Shown here in pieces: positions 1-8,799 of a stretch of DNA of 32,845 nt; the stretch's first letter is position 1; each line of letters starts with the position of its first letter. The notes beneath the pieces are model-generated. The model saw only the letters and a list, made by a program, of their open reading frames with translations, was not told where the DNA came from and did not search any database. Source of the DNA: an uncultured Lachnospiraceae bacterium (lineage in GTDB: Bacteria > Bacillota > Clostridia > Lachnospirales > Lachnospiraceae); contig CACYMQ010000002.1 of assembly GCA_902775555.1 (NCBI GenBank), forward strand, positions 106,794 through 139,638, read 5' to 3'. A program made the position numbers and the translations under genes.

Positions 1-393
1 AAGGACCGATGCGATCTCAGTAAATCCCGTGGTTCCTAAAAAAGCATCTGCTTCCGGGATCTCGGCAGAGATCTGTTCCTTATATCGCTGGGACATGCAG
101 CCTGTGACGATCAGGTATTTCAGATGCGCATCCTTCTTCAGGGAAGCGATTTCAAACAGGGTCGATATGCTCTCCTCCAGCGCATCTCCGATGAAACAGC
201 AGGTATTGACGATGGCCGCATCTGCATCCTCCGGCAGCTCCGTCAGCCGGTACCCGTGTTCCGTAAGTATTCCGAGCATTTCCTCACTGTCAACGGTATT
301 CTTGTCACACCCCAGCGTGACAAGAGCGACGCTGAAATCCTTTTTCCCCGCATCATCCGCTGCATTTTCAATTATGCGTTTTTCCTGCGTCAT
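1..393 (-). CDS. rimO: Ribosomal protein S12 methylthiotransferase RimO, N-terminal part (runs off window)
   Basis: RimO is a radical-SAM enzyme that adds a methylthio group to an aspartate of ribosomal protein S12. Reading back from the ATG at 393 gives 131 codons with no stop before the window edge, covering only the N-terminal methylthiotransferase (UPF0004) domain. The three cysteines expected to hold one Fe-S cluster are visible: C29 in LGCDKNTVDSE, C65 in NTCCFI, and C99 in VTGCMSQRY. The wording LGCDKN..DSE and IPEADAFLGT is typical of RimO rather than MiaB, which is the main alternative. The radical-SAM CxxxCxxC motif and the TRAM domain would lie outside the window. The gene starts 68 bp after folD in the same direction, so co-transcription is likely. 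Its ribosome binding site is weak (GTGAGATTTGGAA). Confidence 0.9.
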   Translation of the reverse strand, partial: MTQEKRIIENAADDAGKKDFSVALVTLGCDKNTVDSEEMLGILTEHGYRLTELPEDADAAIVNTCCFIGDALEESISTLFEIASLKKDAHLKYLIVTGCMSQRYKEQISAEIPEADAFLGTTGFTEIASVL

Positions 394-461
394 TTCCAAA
401 TCTCACTTATATCTGTATCTGTAACGATTTATTACGCCCTGTTCTGAATCCGCCCTCCGGA

Positions 462-1316
462 TCAGATACGGCCATGGTGCATCAGGGATGCCTGATAAGT
501 ATTCACCATAAGCATCGCGATGGTCATGGGGCCTACGCCTCCGGGTACCGGAGTGATCTTGCCCGCAACCCCGGCACAGGAATCATAATCACAGTCACCG
601 CAAAGCTTCTTGCCTTCCAGTCTGTGGATGCCGACATCGATCACCGTTGCTCCTTCCTTAATGTAGGAAGCATCGATCATCTTCGGCTTGCCGATGGCAA
701 CCACCAGGATATCCGCTCTCTTTGTGACCTCCTTCAGGTCTCTGGTGTGGGAATGACAGATGGTCACGGTGCCGCTCTCCCTCAGAAGAAGCATACCCAT
801 AGGCTTGCCCACGATATTGCTGCGCCCGATCACGACACATTCCTTTCCGTCGATCTCCACATCACTTCTCTTTAAAAGTTCGATGATACCGGCCGGTGTA
901 CAGGATACAAAACCGCGTTCACCGATGGAGAGTCTTCCCACGCTTTCCGGATGGAATCCGTCCACATCCTTATCCGGGGAGATCCGGCGGATCACACGGT
1001 CCTCATTGATCTGCTTCGGAAGCGGAAGCTGGACCAGGATACCGTCCACGGTATTGTCCCGATTCAGATCATCGATCAGGGAAAGCAGTTCCTCTTCACT
1101 CGTATTTTCCGGCATTTCGTAGGACAGGGATTTGATCCCCGTATACTCGCATGCTTTCTTCTTGTTGCTTACATAGACTCCGGACGCAGGGTCATTTCCC
1201 ACCAGGATCACGGCAAGCGTCACCTCGATGCCGTCTTCCTTCAGGGTTGCCACCTTATCCTTCACTTCATCCTTGATATCCTGGGATATCTTCTTTCCGT
1301 CAATGATCTCTGCCAT
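462..1316 (-). CDS. folD: Bifunctional methylenetetrahydrofolate dehydrogenase / methenyltetrahydrofolate cyclohydrolase
   Basis: FolD oxidises methylene-tetrahydrofolate to methenyl-tetrahydrofolate with NADP and hydrolyses that to 10-formyl-tetrahydrofolate, linking to Fhs encoded just upstream. The 284-residue length matches the family. The catalytic Y48xxxK52 lies in the segment YVSNKKKAC. The folate-site signature DGILVQLPLP is present, followed by DKDVDGFHP and the cofactor-domain segment VVIGRSNIVGKPM. The C-terminal segment TPVPGGVGPMT is also the family signature. The ATG at 1316 is preceded by AAAGGAGTATCACT, a good ribosome binding site. The 153-bp gap to fhs is largely filled by three tandem hairpin repeats, and rimO follows 68 bp downstream. 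The order fhs-folD-rimO suggests one transcript unless the repeats stop or process it. Confidence 0.97.
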   Translation of the reverse strand: MAEIIDGKKISQDIKDEVKDKVATLKEDGIEVTLAVILVGNDPASGVYVSNKKKACEYTGIKSLSYEMPENTSEEELLSLIDDLNRDNTVDGILVQLPLPKQINEDRVIRRISPDKDVDGFHPESVGRLSIGERGFVSCTPAGIIELLKRSDVEIDGKECVVIGRSNIVGKPMGMLLLRESGTVTICHSHTRDLKEVTKRADILVVAIGKPKMIDASYIKEGATVIDVGIHRLEGKKLCGDCDYDSCAGVAGKITPVPGGVGPMTIAMLMVNTYQASLMHHGRI

Positions 1317-1350
1317 AGTGATACTCCTTTTTTCTGTGTATGATCAATAA

Positions 1351-1468
1351 GATCCTTCGTCTCTTCGTTCCTCAGGATGACATCGTGCCGGGGGATCCTT
1401 CGTCACTTCGCTCCTCAGGATGACATCGTGCCGGGGGATCCTTCGTCTCTTCGTTCCTCAGGATGACA
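1351..1468. repeat. Three tandem copies of a 32-bp hairpin repeat (43-bp period)
   Basis: Copies lie at 1351-1382, 1394-1425 and 1437-1468, separated by identical 11-base spacers (tcgtgccgggg). Each begins GATCCTTCG and ends CTCAGGATGACA. Read on the minus strand, the outer arms ATCCT and AGGAT pair, with GA opposite GA just inside. Related single copies occur at 3172-3203, 29795-29825 and 32806-32837. The array sits between fhs and folD, and its last base is 2 bp from the fhs stop codon. This resembles the short interspersed palindromes found in many bacterial genomes. No mobilising gene is present here. Confidence 0.85.
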
Positions 1469-1469
1469 T

Positions 1470-3140
1470 TTAGAAGAGACCGACTGTCATTCCGTTCTCA
1501 TCGATTCCGATCCTCTCTGCAGCTGGAACCTTGGGAAGGCCGGGCATGGTCATGATGGACCCGGCGATGGCCACTACAAATCCGGCTCCTGCAGATACAT
1601 AAACCTCACGGATGCTTACCGTAAAATCCTCCGGACGGCCCAGAAGCTTCGGATCATCCGACAGGGAATACTGGGTCTTTGCCATGCAGACCGGAAGATT
1701 GCCAAAGCCAAGCTTCGTGATGTCCGCAAGGGCCTTCTTTGCTTCCGCGGTATACTCCACACCCTTTGCTCCATAGATCTCCGTTGCAATGGTGCGAATC
1801 TTCTCCTCCAGGGGAAGCTCCGTATCGTAGATCGGATGGTACTGACTCTCCTCTTCCTCCAGCAGGCGAAGCACCTCATCTGCCAGTTCCCTGCCGCCTT
1901 CGCCGCCCTTTGCCCATACTTCGGACACCGTCAGCTTCACGCCACGCTCCGCACAATACGCACGGACAAACTCGATCTCAGCATCCGTATCGGAGACAAA
2001 ACGGTTCAGTGTCACAACCAGCGGCAAACCGAACTTCTGAAGATTCTCTATATGCTTTCCGAGATTACAGATCCCCTTACCGAGGGCATCCAGGTTCTCG
2101 TCGGACAGCTGGTCCTTCGGTACACCGCCGTTATACTTCAGGGCACGGACCGTAGCCACAAGGACTGCCGCGTCCGGTTTCAGTCCGGCCATACGACATT
2201 TGATATCCAGGAACTTCTCAGCTCCGAGATCCGCACCGAAACCGGCTTCCGTCACTACGTAATCAGCACTCCGAAGTGCGGTCTTGGTCGCGCGTACGGA
2301 ATTGCAGCCGTGTGCGATATTTGCGAATGGACCTCCGTGAACGATGGCCGGTGTGTGCTCCAGTGTCTGGATCAGGTTCGGACGGATGGCGTCCTTCAGA
2401 AGAACGGTCATCGCTCCCACCACCTTCAGATCCTCGGCAGTCACGGGTTCGCCCTTATAATTATAGGCAACTATGATACGGGACAGACGGCGGGACAGGT
2501 CATTGATATCCTCTGCCAGGCAAAGGATGGCCATCACCTCGGTCGCTACCGTAATGATGAAATGATCCTCCCGGACTACACCATCCACTCTCTTCCCCAT
2601 ACCGATCACGATATTTCTGAGAGCACGGTCATTCATATCAAGACAGCGTTTCAGTATGATACGCTTCGGATCGATCCCAAGCTGGTTTCCCTGCTGCAGA
2701 TGGTTGTCCAGCGCTGCGGCAAGAAGATTATTTGCACTGGTGATGGCATGAAAATCCCCCGTAAAATGAAGGTTCAGTTTCTCCATGGGAACCACCTGGG
2801 AGTAACCTCCCCCGGCTGCACCACCCTTTATACCGAAGCAGGGACCGAGAGACGGCTCGCGGAGCGCGATCATGGTCTTTTTCCCCGCACGGCGAAGAGC
2901 ATCACCGAGTCCGATGGTAACCGTGGTCTTTCCTTCTCCGGCCGGAGTCGGATTGATGGCAGTTACCAGGATCAGTTTTCCGAAGGGCTTCTCTTCGATC
3001 TTCTTCAGGTATTCATCCGAGAACTTTCCCATATAGGAACCGTAGGATTCCAGTTCATCCTCCGAAAGCCCCATATCTTCTGCGATCTCTCTGATCTTCT
3101 TCATTTCCGCCGCCTGGGCGATCTCAATGTCTGTGAGCAT
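1470..3140 (-). CDS. fhs: Formate-tetrahydrofolate ligase
   Basis: Fhs condenses formate with tetrahydrofolate using ATP to give 10-formyl-tetrahydrofolate. It acts in the cytoplasm, in purine/one-carbon supply or the methyl branch of the Wood-Ljungdahl pathway. The protein has about 556 residues, the usual family length. The nucleotide-binding stretch [16 protein letters not shown] lies near residue 65. The folate/formyl signature segments [19 protein letters not shown] and [10 protein letters not shown] follow, and the C-terminus carries [13 protein letters not shown]. Two ATGs are adjacent, at 3143 and 3140. The ribosome binding site AAAGGAG is 3 bases from the first and 6 from the second, and relatives begin with M-x-TDIEIAQ, so the second is chosen. 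Hairpin repeats lie on both sides of the gene. Confidence 0.97.
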   Translation of the reverse strand: MLTDIEIAQAAEMKKIREIAEDMGLSEDELESYGSYMGKFSDEYLKKIEEKPFGKLILVTAINPTPAGEGKTTVTIGLGDALRRAGKKTMIALREPSLGPCFGIKGGAAGGGYSQVVPMEKLNLHFTGDFHAITSANNLLAAALDNHLQQGNQLGIDPKRIILKRCLDMNDRALRNIVIGMGKRVDGVVREDHFIITVATEVMAILCLAEDINDLSRRLSRIIVAYNYKGEPVTAEDLKVVGAMTVLLKDAIRPNLIQTLEHTPAIVHGGPFANIAHGCNSVRATKTALRSADYVVTEAGFGADLGAEKFLDIKCRMAGLKPDAAVLVATVRALKYNGGVPKDQLSDENLDALGKGICNLGKHIENLQKFGLPLVVTLNRFVSDTDAEIEFVRAYCAERGVKLTVSEVWAKGGEGGRELADEVLRLLEEEESQYHPIYDTELPLEEKIRTIATEIYGAKGVEYTAEAKKALADITKLGFGNLPVCMAKTQYSLSDDPKLLGRPEDFTVSIREVYVSAGAGFVVAIAGSIMTMPGLPKVPAAERIGIDENGMTVGLF

Positions 3141-3171
3141 CATAAACTCCTTTTTATCATTTTTATTCTAA

Positions 3172-3203
3172 GATCCTTCACGCGTCCCGCGTTCAGGATG
3201 ACA
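3172..3203. repeat. Single hairpin repeat upstream of fhs
   Basis: This 32-bp unit has the same outer arms as the 1351-1468 array. On the minus strand ATCCT and AGGAT enclose GA and GA, but the inner stem is replaced by ACGCG pairing with CGCGT around a GGA loop. The changed yet still paired inner stem is direct evidence that the fold is conserved. It lies about 30 bp upstream of the fhs start, within or next to its promoter or leader. Confidence 0.8.
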
Positions 3204-3277
3204 CGTGACCGATGATCCCTTCGAAGAATCTTTCATTTCCCTCATTCGGATCCGGCATATCGTTCGTGATGGCAGGT

Positions 3278-6247
3278 CTAGGCCTGCATAAACTCCTCGA
3301 ACTGATCCATGGTCATCAGCACCTTTCTGGCCTTGGTACCCTCCTCCGGTCCGACCACGCCGGCCTCCGCCAGCTGGTCCATGATCCGCGCCGCCCGGTT
3401 AAAGCCGATGCGGAACATCCTCTGAAGATAACCGATGGAAGCCTTATCCTTCTCGATCACAAGACGTCCGGCATCCTCGAAATATTCATCGTAACGATCT
3501 CCTTCCTCACCGGAAGAAGCATCGCCGCTGTCGGTGGATACCGCGCCGGAGGCTATGGAATCAGCGATCGAACTGTCATATTCCACTTCCCCGGTCTGCT
3601 TTTTGATATAATCCGTAACTGCCACCACTTCCTCATCGGATACAAATGCACCCTGTACACGAAGCGGTTTCGGGATACCCGTGGGATAATACAGCATATC
3701 GCCCTTGCCAAGGAGCTTCTCGGCTCCCACCATATCCAGGATGGTCCTGGAATCGGTTCCGCTGGAAACGGCAAATGCGATCCGGGAAGGCACATTTGCC
3801 TTGATCAGTCCCGTAATGACATCCACGGAAGGTCTCTGTGTCGCTATGATCAGATGGATTCCGGCTGCACGGGCCAGCTGGGACAGGCGGACGATCGCAT
3901 CCTCCACCTCGCCATGCGCCACCATCATCAGATCGGCAAGCTCGTCTACAATAACCACGATCTGCGGCAGGAATCGGAAGTCGGCCCGGGACAGATCCTC
4001 GGGATCCGCCGGGTCCTCCTCCACCTTCTTGTTAAAGCCCTCCAGATTTCGTACATTATACCGGGCGAAGAGCTTATATCTTCTCTCCATCTCCTGCACC
4101 GCCCAGTTCAGGGCTCCTGCAGCTTTCTTCGGATCGGTAACAACGGGGATCAGCATGTGCGGGATCCCGTTATATGCAGCCAGCTCCACCTGTTTGGGGT
4201 CCACCATGATCAGACGCACCTCTTCCGGTTTCGCCTTATAGAGGATACTCATGATTATGGTATTGATACATACCGATTTACCGGAACCTGTAGCACCGGC
4301 GATCAGCATATGCGGCATCTTCGCGATGTCCCCGATAATGATCTGGCCTCCGATATCCTTACCGATGGCAAAGGATATCCTGGATTTTGCCTGTTTAAAT
4401 GTATCATTGTCGATGAGTTCCCGGAAGGAAACCATCTGATTCTCTTTATTCGGAACCTCGATACCGATGGCGGATTTCCCCGGGATCGGAGCCTCGATAC
4501 GGATATCCGCCGCCGCAAGATTCAGCTTGATATCATCTGTAAGGGAAAGGATCTTGCTGACCTTGACGCCCTGCTCCGGTGTGATCTCATAACGGGTGAC
4601 CGCAGGTCCTCTGCTATAATCCGTGATGGTCACATTTACTCCGAAGCTTTCCATGGTCTGCTTCAGTTTGATGGCTGTCTCACGAACATCCGCATCTCCC
4701 TTGTGTCCGCTCTTTTTCACCGGATTCAGAAGATTGACAGGCGGTATCCTGTAGGGCTTCTGCTTCGGCTTCTGTGCGGCCTGCTGCATCTCCATGGTGA
4801 TCTGACCGGTTTCACGCAGGGTATCCTGATGGGTGACTTTCGTCTCCTCCGGCATCTCATCCGCAGCCGTCATTCCCGCGCCTGCATTTGCAGTACCCGC
4901 ATTTGCAGCACCTGCATTTCCGCTACCTGTGTTTCCGGTGCCTGTGTTTCCTCTGCCTGCATTTCCCGTACCGGTTCTTCGTACGTTTTCCGCTCTGATG
5001 GCAGCCGGTGAGAATGCCGAATCAAACTCCGGATCCGCGGAAGCATCATATCCGTCTTCCTCCGTATCCTCTGCCGACGGATCCGTCTCCTCCTGTCTGT
5101 CATAGAGGTCCTCGTCGTTCCAGCTGCCTCCTACCTCGTCGATATAGGACTCCCTGGAAGGCTTCAGGTCGAAGAAATCCATGGAAGCCGGAGCTTTCGT
5201 AACCGGTTCCTCCACTGCCGCATTCCGGGATACTGCTCCATAGCGGAAGGATTCATCGCTGGGGACAGATAACCCACGGTCCGGTGTGACCGGAACGGTA
5301 CCCGTCTTAGCCGGTATCTCTTCCTTCGTCGAAAAAACGGATTCCTCCACTCCCCGGTTCTTCTTGTCAGCCACCTTTTTCCGGGCAGCGGCCTTCAGAT
5401 CCTCCATCTCGTTCTGGTAGGGATCCGGGATCAGCTCCTGCATTTCCTCTGCAGGAAGCTCTTCCTTCTTATCTTTCCTGCCCTTCCCGGACTTCTTCTC
5501 CGGAGTACGGACTTCAAGCTCCTTCAGGTTCAGCGGACTCCTGCGGCGGGTTCTGACCGGGGCCGCATCCATATCCACGTCATCGTCTTCCTCTCCGTCT
5601 CCGTCATAGCTGTATACATCATTGTAATTGTAGGTGAAGATCTTCTTCACCGCCTGGATCACCGAGATCCCGGTGATCTGAATAACGGCTACGATGGAAA
5701 GCAGGACCACAAGGATCACGACTCCCACCTTGCCTACCATATTGTAAAGAATCGAGATCAGACCCCCGAAGAAGAATCCGCCCCCTGCATGGTCCGTATA
5801 TCCATCCATATAAAGCGATTTTGCACTGGCCCCGTCCATGCCGTGGATCAGCTGTGCGATAAAGGAAAAAACCATCAACAGTACGCCGATCCATATGATC
5901 TTACGCAGGATACTCTTCTTCGGTCCGTTTGAGAGGATGAAAGCAGCAGCAAGAAATACAAAGATCGGAAGCAGATACTGGGACCATCCGAAGAGTCCGA
6001 AGAAGAATCCGCTGATCCCTCTGCCCAGTGCTCCGCAGATACCGAAATTACTGCATAGCATAAAAATACCTACCGCAAGATACACAAAGAGCCAGATCTC
6101 TCTCTGACGTTCCGGGCTCAGCGCCTTTTCTTCATCATCGTTGATAATGCGCGAGGTCCTCTCCTTCGGTTGTGCCTTTGCCGCATTGCTTCGGCCTGCG
6201 GTACCGGATCTTTTTTGATTTGCAGACGTTTTCTTTGCTGCAGCCAT
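3278..6247 (-). CDS. ftsK: DNA translocase FtsK/SpoIIIE family
   Basis: This is a septum-associated ATP-driven DNA pump that moves chromosome ends during division or sporulation. The 989-residue protein has a basic N-terminus, about four hydrophobic membrane segments between residues 45 and 200, and a long charged linker. The RecA-like motor follows, with Walker A GATGSGKSVCIN near residue 649 and Walker B VVIVDELADLMM near 767. A C-terminal winged-helix gamma domain from about 920 recognises oriented DNA motifs. Inside the linker, around residues 420-455, is a low-complexity run of TGNTG/AGNAG-type repeats. The start is supported by AAAGGAGTAACA ahead of the ATG. FtsK and SpoIIIE cannot be separated by sequence reading alone; the single long copy suggests the general-purpose role. 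Confidence 0.95.
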   Translation of the reverse strand: MAAAKKTSANQKRSGTAGRSNAAKAQPKERTSRIINDDEEKALSPERQREIWLFVYLAVGIFMLCSNFGICGALGRGISGFFFGLFGWSQYLLPIFVFLAAAFILSNGPKKSILRKIIWIGVLLMVFSFIAQLIHGMDGASAKSLYMDGYTDHAGGGFFFGGLISILYNMVGKVGVVILVVLLSIVAVIQITGISVIQAVKKIFTYNYNDVYSYDGDGEEDDDVDMDAAPVRTRRRSPLNLKELEVRTPEKKSGKGRKDKKEELPAEEMQELIPDPYQNEMEDLKAAARKKVADKKNRGVEESVFSTKEEIPAKTGTVPVTPDRGLSVPSDESFRYGAVSRNAAVEEPVTKAPASMDFFDLKPSRESYIDEVGGSWNDEDLYDRQEETDPSAEDTEEDGYDASADPEFDSAFSPAAIRAENVRRTGTGNAGRGNTGTGNTGSGNAGAANAGTANAGAGMTAADEMPEETKVTHQDTLRETGQITMEMQQAAQKPKQKPYRIPPVNLLNPVKKSGHKGDADVRETAIKLKQTMESFGVNVTITDYSRGPAVTRYEITPEQGVKVSKILSLTDDIKLNLAAADIRIEAPIPGKSAIGIEVPNKENQMVSFRELIDNDTFKQAKSRISFAIGKDIGGQIIIGDIAKMPHMLIAGATGSGKSVCINTIIMSILYKAKPEEVRLIMVDPKQVELAAYNGIPHMLIPVVTDPKKAAGALNWAVQEMERRYKLFARYNVRNLEGFNKKVEEDPADPEDLSRADFRFLPQIVVIVDELADLMMVAHGEVEDAIVRLSQLARAAGIHLIIATQRPSVDVITGLIKANVPSRIAFAVSSGTDSRTILDMVGAEKLLGKGDMLYYPTGIPKPLRVQGAFVSDEEVVAVTDYIKKQTGEVEYDSSIADSIASGAVSTDSGDASSGEEGDRYDEYFEDAGRLVIEKDKASIGYLQRMFRIGFNRAARIMDQLAEAGVVGPEEGTKARKVLMTMDQFEEFMQA

Positions 6248-6269
6248 TGTTACTCCTTTACTGTCGAAA

Positions 6270-6294
6270 CGGAGCAGTTTTTCACACTGCTCCG
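6270..6294 (-). terminator. Probable intrinsic terminator after the GH94 gene
   Basis: The 9-bp arms CGGAGCAGT and ACTGCTCCG enclose a 7-base loop. On the minus strand the stem is followed only by TTTCG, so the T-tract is short. It lies between the GH94 stop codon and the ftsK ribosome binding site. Confidence 0.6.
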
Positions 6295-6323
6295 ATTCTC
6301 ATTGTTTCGGGTTTCTTATTTGA

Positions 6324-7853
6324 TCACATAACAAATATGATCTCATTCTCATCCTGCAGATCCTCTGCCGGGATATAATTGTCTTCGTATGCCTTTCCGT
6401 TTACGGTCATGGATGTGAAGCCTGACTCCCTGCCCTCCGGATTCTTCACCGTGATATGAAGCTTCTTTCCCCGGAACAGCTTATCGATCTCAAACTCCTT
6501 CCATTCCGGTGAAACTGCCGGTGCGATGCGGAGTCCGAAGAAATCAGGCCGCATGCCCAGGATACCCTCTACACAGCCTACCATAACGGTAGATGCGGTT
6601 CCTGTCAGCCAATGCACATGACTGCGTCCGTGGAACGGGCTGTCCTTACCTTCAGTGAACTGTCCGTGTGAATAGGGTTCCAGTTTCCGGATCTCTGCCT
6701 TGTCATTCATGGCAGCCGGTGCGGATTCCATAAAGTAGGTAAATGCTCTCTCTCCATGTCCCCGGAGTGCTTCCGCCAGAATGATCCAGCCCTGGGGCTG
6801 TGAGAAGATCCCGGCATTTTCCTTGGTGCAGGCATTAAAGAGAAGCATGAGCGCTCCGTCAAATGCGTGCTCCTTATAAGGCGGATACATGACCATCGCA
6901 CCGTAATCCGTATTCAGCTCACGGAATACACTGTCCAGTGCCAGATCAGCCTGCTCCGGAGTTGCCAGTCCGGAGATAACGGACCAGCTCTGCGGATTCA
7001 GCCACATGGATGCCTCCGGATCGGTCCTCTGCCCGATCACAAGGCCGTCATCCTTGAATCCGCGGATATAACGATCCTCATTCCAACACAGTTTCTGAAT
7101 GGTCTCACCCAGCTTCGGCTGAACCTCATCCAGGTATCCGAGATAGATATCATCCTTCTTGTATTCGGCAAATTTCCGGATGATGGTCATCGCGTAGTAA
7201 AGCTGGAATGCCACAAATGTGGACTCACCCTCCTTACCCAGTCTGAGACAGTCGTTCCAGTCTGCATGCAGACCGGCCGGCATGCCGTGATTTCCGAGAC
7301 GGTTCATGGAGAAATCAATGGCTCTCTTCAGATGATCATATACGGTTCCGTCATCCTTGTTGGCATATACGATCACTTCATCTATGAAGTCCAGATTGCC
7401 GGACTCCGAAATATACTTGTAGATCGTTGGGAAGAGCCACAGCGCATCATCCGCACGATAGGCGGGATGTCCGGTCTCCCTGACATAGGATTCATCATCC
7501 GGTGTATCCTCATGACCCGCATTGTGCGTGAACTTAACCAGCGGAAGTCCGCCGCCGTTGTCCACCTGCGCGGAGAGCATGAAACGGATCTTCTCCACTG
7601 CCATCTCCGGCGCCAGATGGATCACACCCTGGATATCCTGTACGGTATCGCGGTAGCCGTAGCCGTTCCGCAATCCGCAGTAGATAAAGGATGCAGCTCT
7701 GGACCAAATAAATGTCATAAAGCAGTTGTATGCATTCCATGTATTGATCATGGCATTGAAAGGCTCGCTCGGTGTCTTTACCTGGAAATGTGACAGCTTC
7801 TCATGCCAGTATCCTACAAGTGTCTCATATTCCTTTGCCACGGCAGCTTCCAC
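6324..7853 (-). CDS. GH94 disaccharide phosphorylase, C-terminal catalytic part (frame-split gene)
   Basis: GH94 enzymes split beta-linked glucosides such as cellobiose by phosphorolysis, giving a sugar 1-phosphate in the cytoplasm. This 509-codon part carries the (alpha/alpha)6 barrel. Its signatures include FIYCGLRNGYGYRDTVQDIQG and the proposed general acid aspartate within LHADWNDCLRLGKEGES. The segments SPFHGRSHVHWLTGTAS and GCVEGILGMRPDFFGL are also characteristic. The only start available is a GTG at 7853, two bases after the TGA that closes the upstream part. The AAGGAGG nearby is 15 bases away, too far for a good site. The two parts together have 791 residues, the length of one GH94 enzyme, so this is probably half of one gene in a shifted frame. 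Substrate specificity (cellobiose, cellodextrin, other beta-glucoside) cannot be assigned. Confidence 0.85.
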   Translation of the reverse strand: MEAAVAKEYETLVGYWHEKLSHFQVKTPSEPFNAMINTWNAYNCFMTFIWSRAASFIYCGLRNGYGYRDTVQDIQGVIHLAPEMAVEKIRFMLSAQVDNGGGLPLVKFTHNAGHEDTPDDESYVRETGHPAYRADDALWLFPTIYKYISESGNLDFIDEVIVYANKDDGTVYDHLKRAIDFSMNRLGNHGMPAGLHADWNDCLRLGKEGESTFVAFQLYYAMTIIRKFAEYKKDDIYLGYLDEVQPKLGETIQKLCWNEDRYIRGFKDDGLVIGQRTDPEASMWLNPQSWSVISGLATPEQADLALDSVFRELNTDYGAMVMYPPYKEHAFDGALMLLFNACTKENAGIFSQPQGWIILAEALRGHGERAFTYFMESAPAAMNDKAEIRKLEPYSHGQFTEGKDSPFHGRSHVHWLTGTASTVMVGCVEGILGMRPDFFGLRIAPAVSPEWKEFEIDKLFRGKKLHITVKNPEGRESGFTSMTVNGKAYEDNYIPAEDLQDENEIIFVM

Positions 7854-7854
7854 A

Positions 7855-8703
7855 TCAGGCTTCCGGATCCTCCTTCATGCCTACGATGAAGGCTACGGAT
7901 TTCGACTCACCCGGAGCCAGAGTGATCTTCGTGGAAAGCGCACCGCATCCGTTGGCATTGAAGTTCAGGGCATTCCCGAGATCACCCTTCTCAACACCCA
8001 CCGGATTTCCATAACCGTGATAAGCACCCAGGAAGGCTTCCTTATCTCCGCAGTAGGAACTGATATCTGCTCCCGCCAGACCAAGGAACTTGGACTGTGC
8101 CACACTTCCGTTGACCGCAGCGTCCTTCTTCACGAATTCATTTGCCACCTGCTTGATGCGATTGCCCATGAAATAGGTTCTTGTGATAAATAATGTATAC
8201 TGAAGGTTAACCTGATCCTGCTCATAATTGCAGTCATTCGTAAACTCCGCATAGCCGGTAAGCGTGAGCTGTCTTGGCTTGTCGGAGGTATTTGTCACCT
8301 TCGTATACCAGACCTCATGCGTTGCATCCAGCGGAACATAATACATTACGTCCGAACGGATATCTGCATACTCGGTCTCAAACTTGGAATAGGCAGTTCC
8401 GTGGCGGACCACATTTTTGTAGGTGGAAAGGTCCTTTCCAACCGGCTGCCAGGACAGAGACCAGTAATCCCCGGACTCATCGTCGCGAAGATAGATATAA
8501 CGTCCCGGCTGATCAAACTGATTAAATACATAGCGAAGGATACGTCCGTTTGCACCGGACTTTGCGAAACTGTAACCTCCCGCATTGTTGGATATGATGG
8601 CACCATACTCCGGAGATCCCAGATAGTTGGCCCAGGGAGCCGGTGTATCCGGTCTCTCGATCACATACTCTTTCGCGGATTCGTCAAAAAAACCGTAACG
8701 CAT
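7855..8703 (-). CDS. GH94 disaccharide phosphorylase, N-terminal part (frame-split gene)
   Basis: This 282-residue part is the N-terminal beta-sandwich and linker of a GH94 phosphorylase. It begins MRYGFFDESAKEYVI and contains PAPWANYLGSPEYGAIISNN and AGGYSFAKSGANGRILRY, typical of cellobiose-phosphorylase-like proteins. It ends at FIVGMKEDPEA, where full-length relatives run on into the helical linker and catalytic barrel. The start has an excellent site (AAAAAAGGAGTTACAGCCT). The reading continues in the +1 frame as DVEAAVAKEYE. Both frames are open only across 7858-7874, so the frame change must lie in those 17 bases. Without the catalytic part this product alone should not be active. Confidence 0.85.
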   Translation of the reverse strand: MRYGFFDESAKEYVIERPDTPAPWANYLGSPEYGAIISNNAGGYSFAKSGANGRILRYVFNQFDQPGRYIYLRDDESGDYWSLSWQPVGKDLSTYKNVVRHGTAYSKFETEYADIRSDVMYYVPLDATHEVWYTKVTNTSDKPRQLTLTGYAEFTNDCNYEQDQVNLQYTLFITRTYFMGNRIKQVANEFVKKDAAVNGSVAQSKFLGLAGADISSYCGDKEAFLGAYHGYGNPVGVEKGDLGNALNFNANGCGALSTKITLAPGESKSVAFIVGMKEDPEA

Positions 8704-8740
8704 AGGCTGTAACTCCTTTTTTATTTCTATAAGTTTTCTG

Positions 8741-8793
8741 CTGACACCCCTGTTCCCGAAGCGGGCGTACCCGCCCCGGGAACATTTTGTCAG
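8741..8793. terminator. Long hairpin after pnp (terminator or 3'-end stabiliser)
   Basis: Nested perfect arms are visible: CTGACA (8741-8746) with TGTCAG (8788-8793), GTTCCCG (8752-8758) with CGGGAAC (8777-8783), and GCGGG (8761-8765) with CCCGC (8770-8774). The structure starts 7 bp after the pnp stop codon. No T-tract follows on the minus strand, so it may slow exonucleases or be processed rather than terminate. Confidence 0.6.
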
Positions 8794-8799
8794 AACAGA

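Noticed and set aside
1351-1468. A CRISPR array formed by the three tandem repeats
   Set aside because: The spacers are 11 bases and identical, the repeats are hairpins scattered elsewhere in the window, and no cas genes are present.
7855-7857. The GH94 TGA as a selenocysteine or read-through codon
   Set aside because: Reading on in the same frame meets another TGA after nine codons and does not reach the catalytic part, which lies in the +1 frame.
7855-7875. An RF2-type programmed frameshift site in the GH94 gene
   Set aside because: The internal AGGAGG is 8 bases from the last sense codon rather than 3, and the codon before TGA is GCC rather than the slippery CTT. It is kept only as a remote option in the finding.
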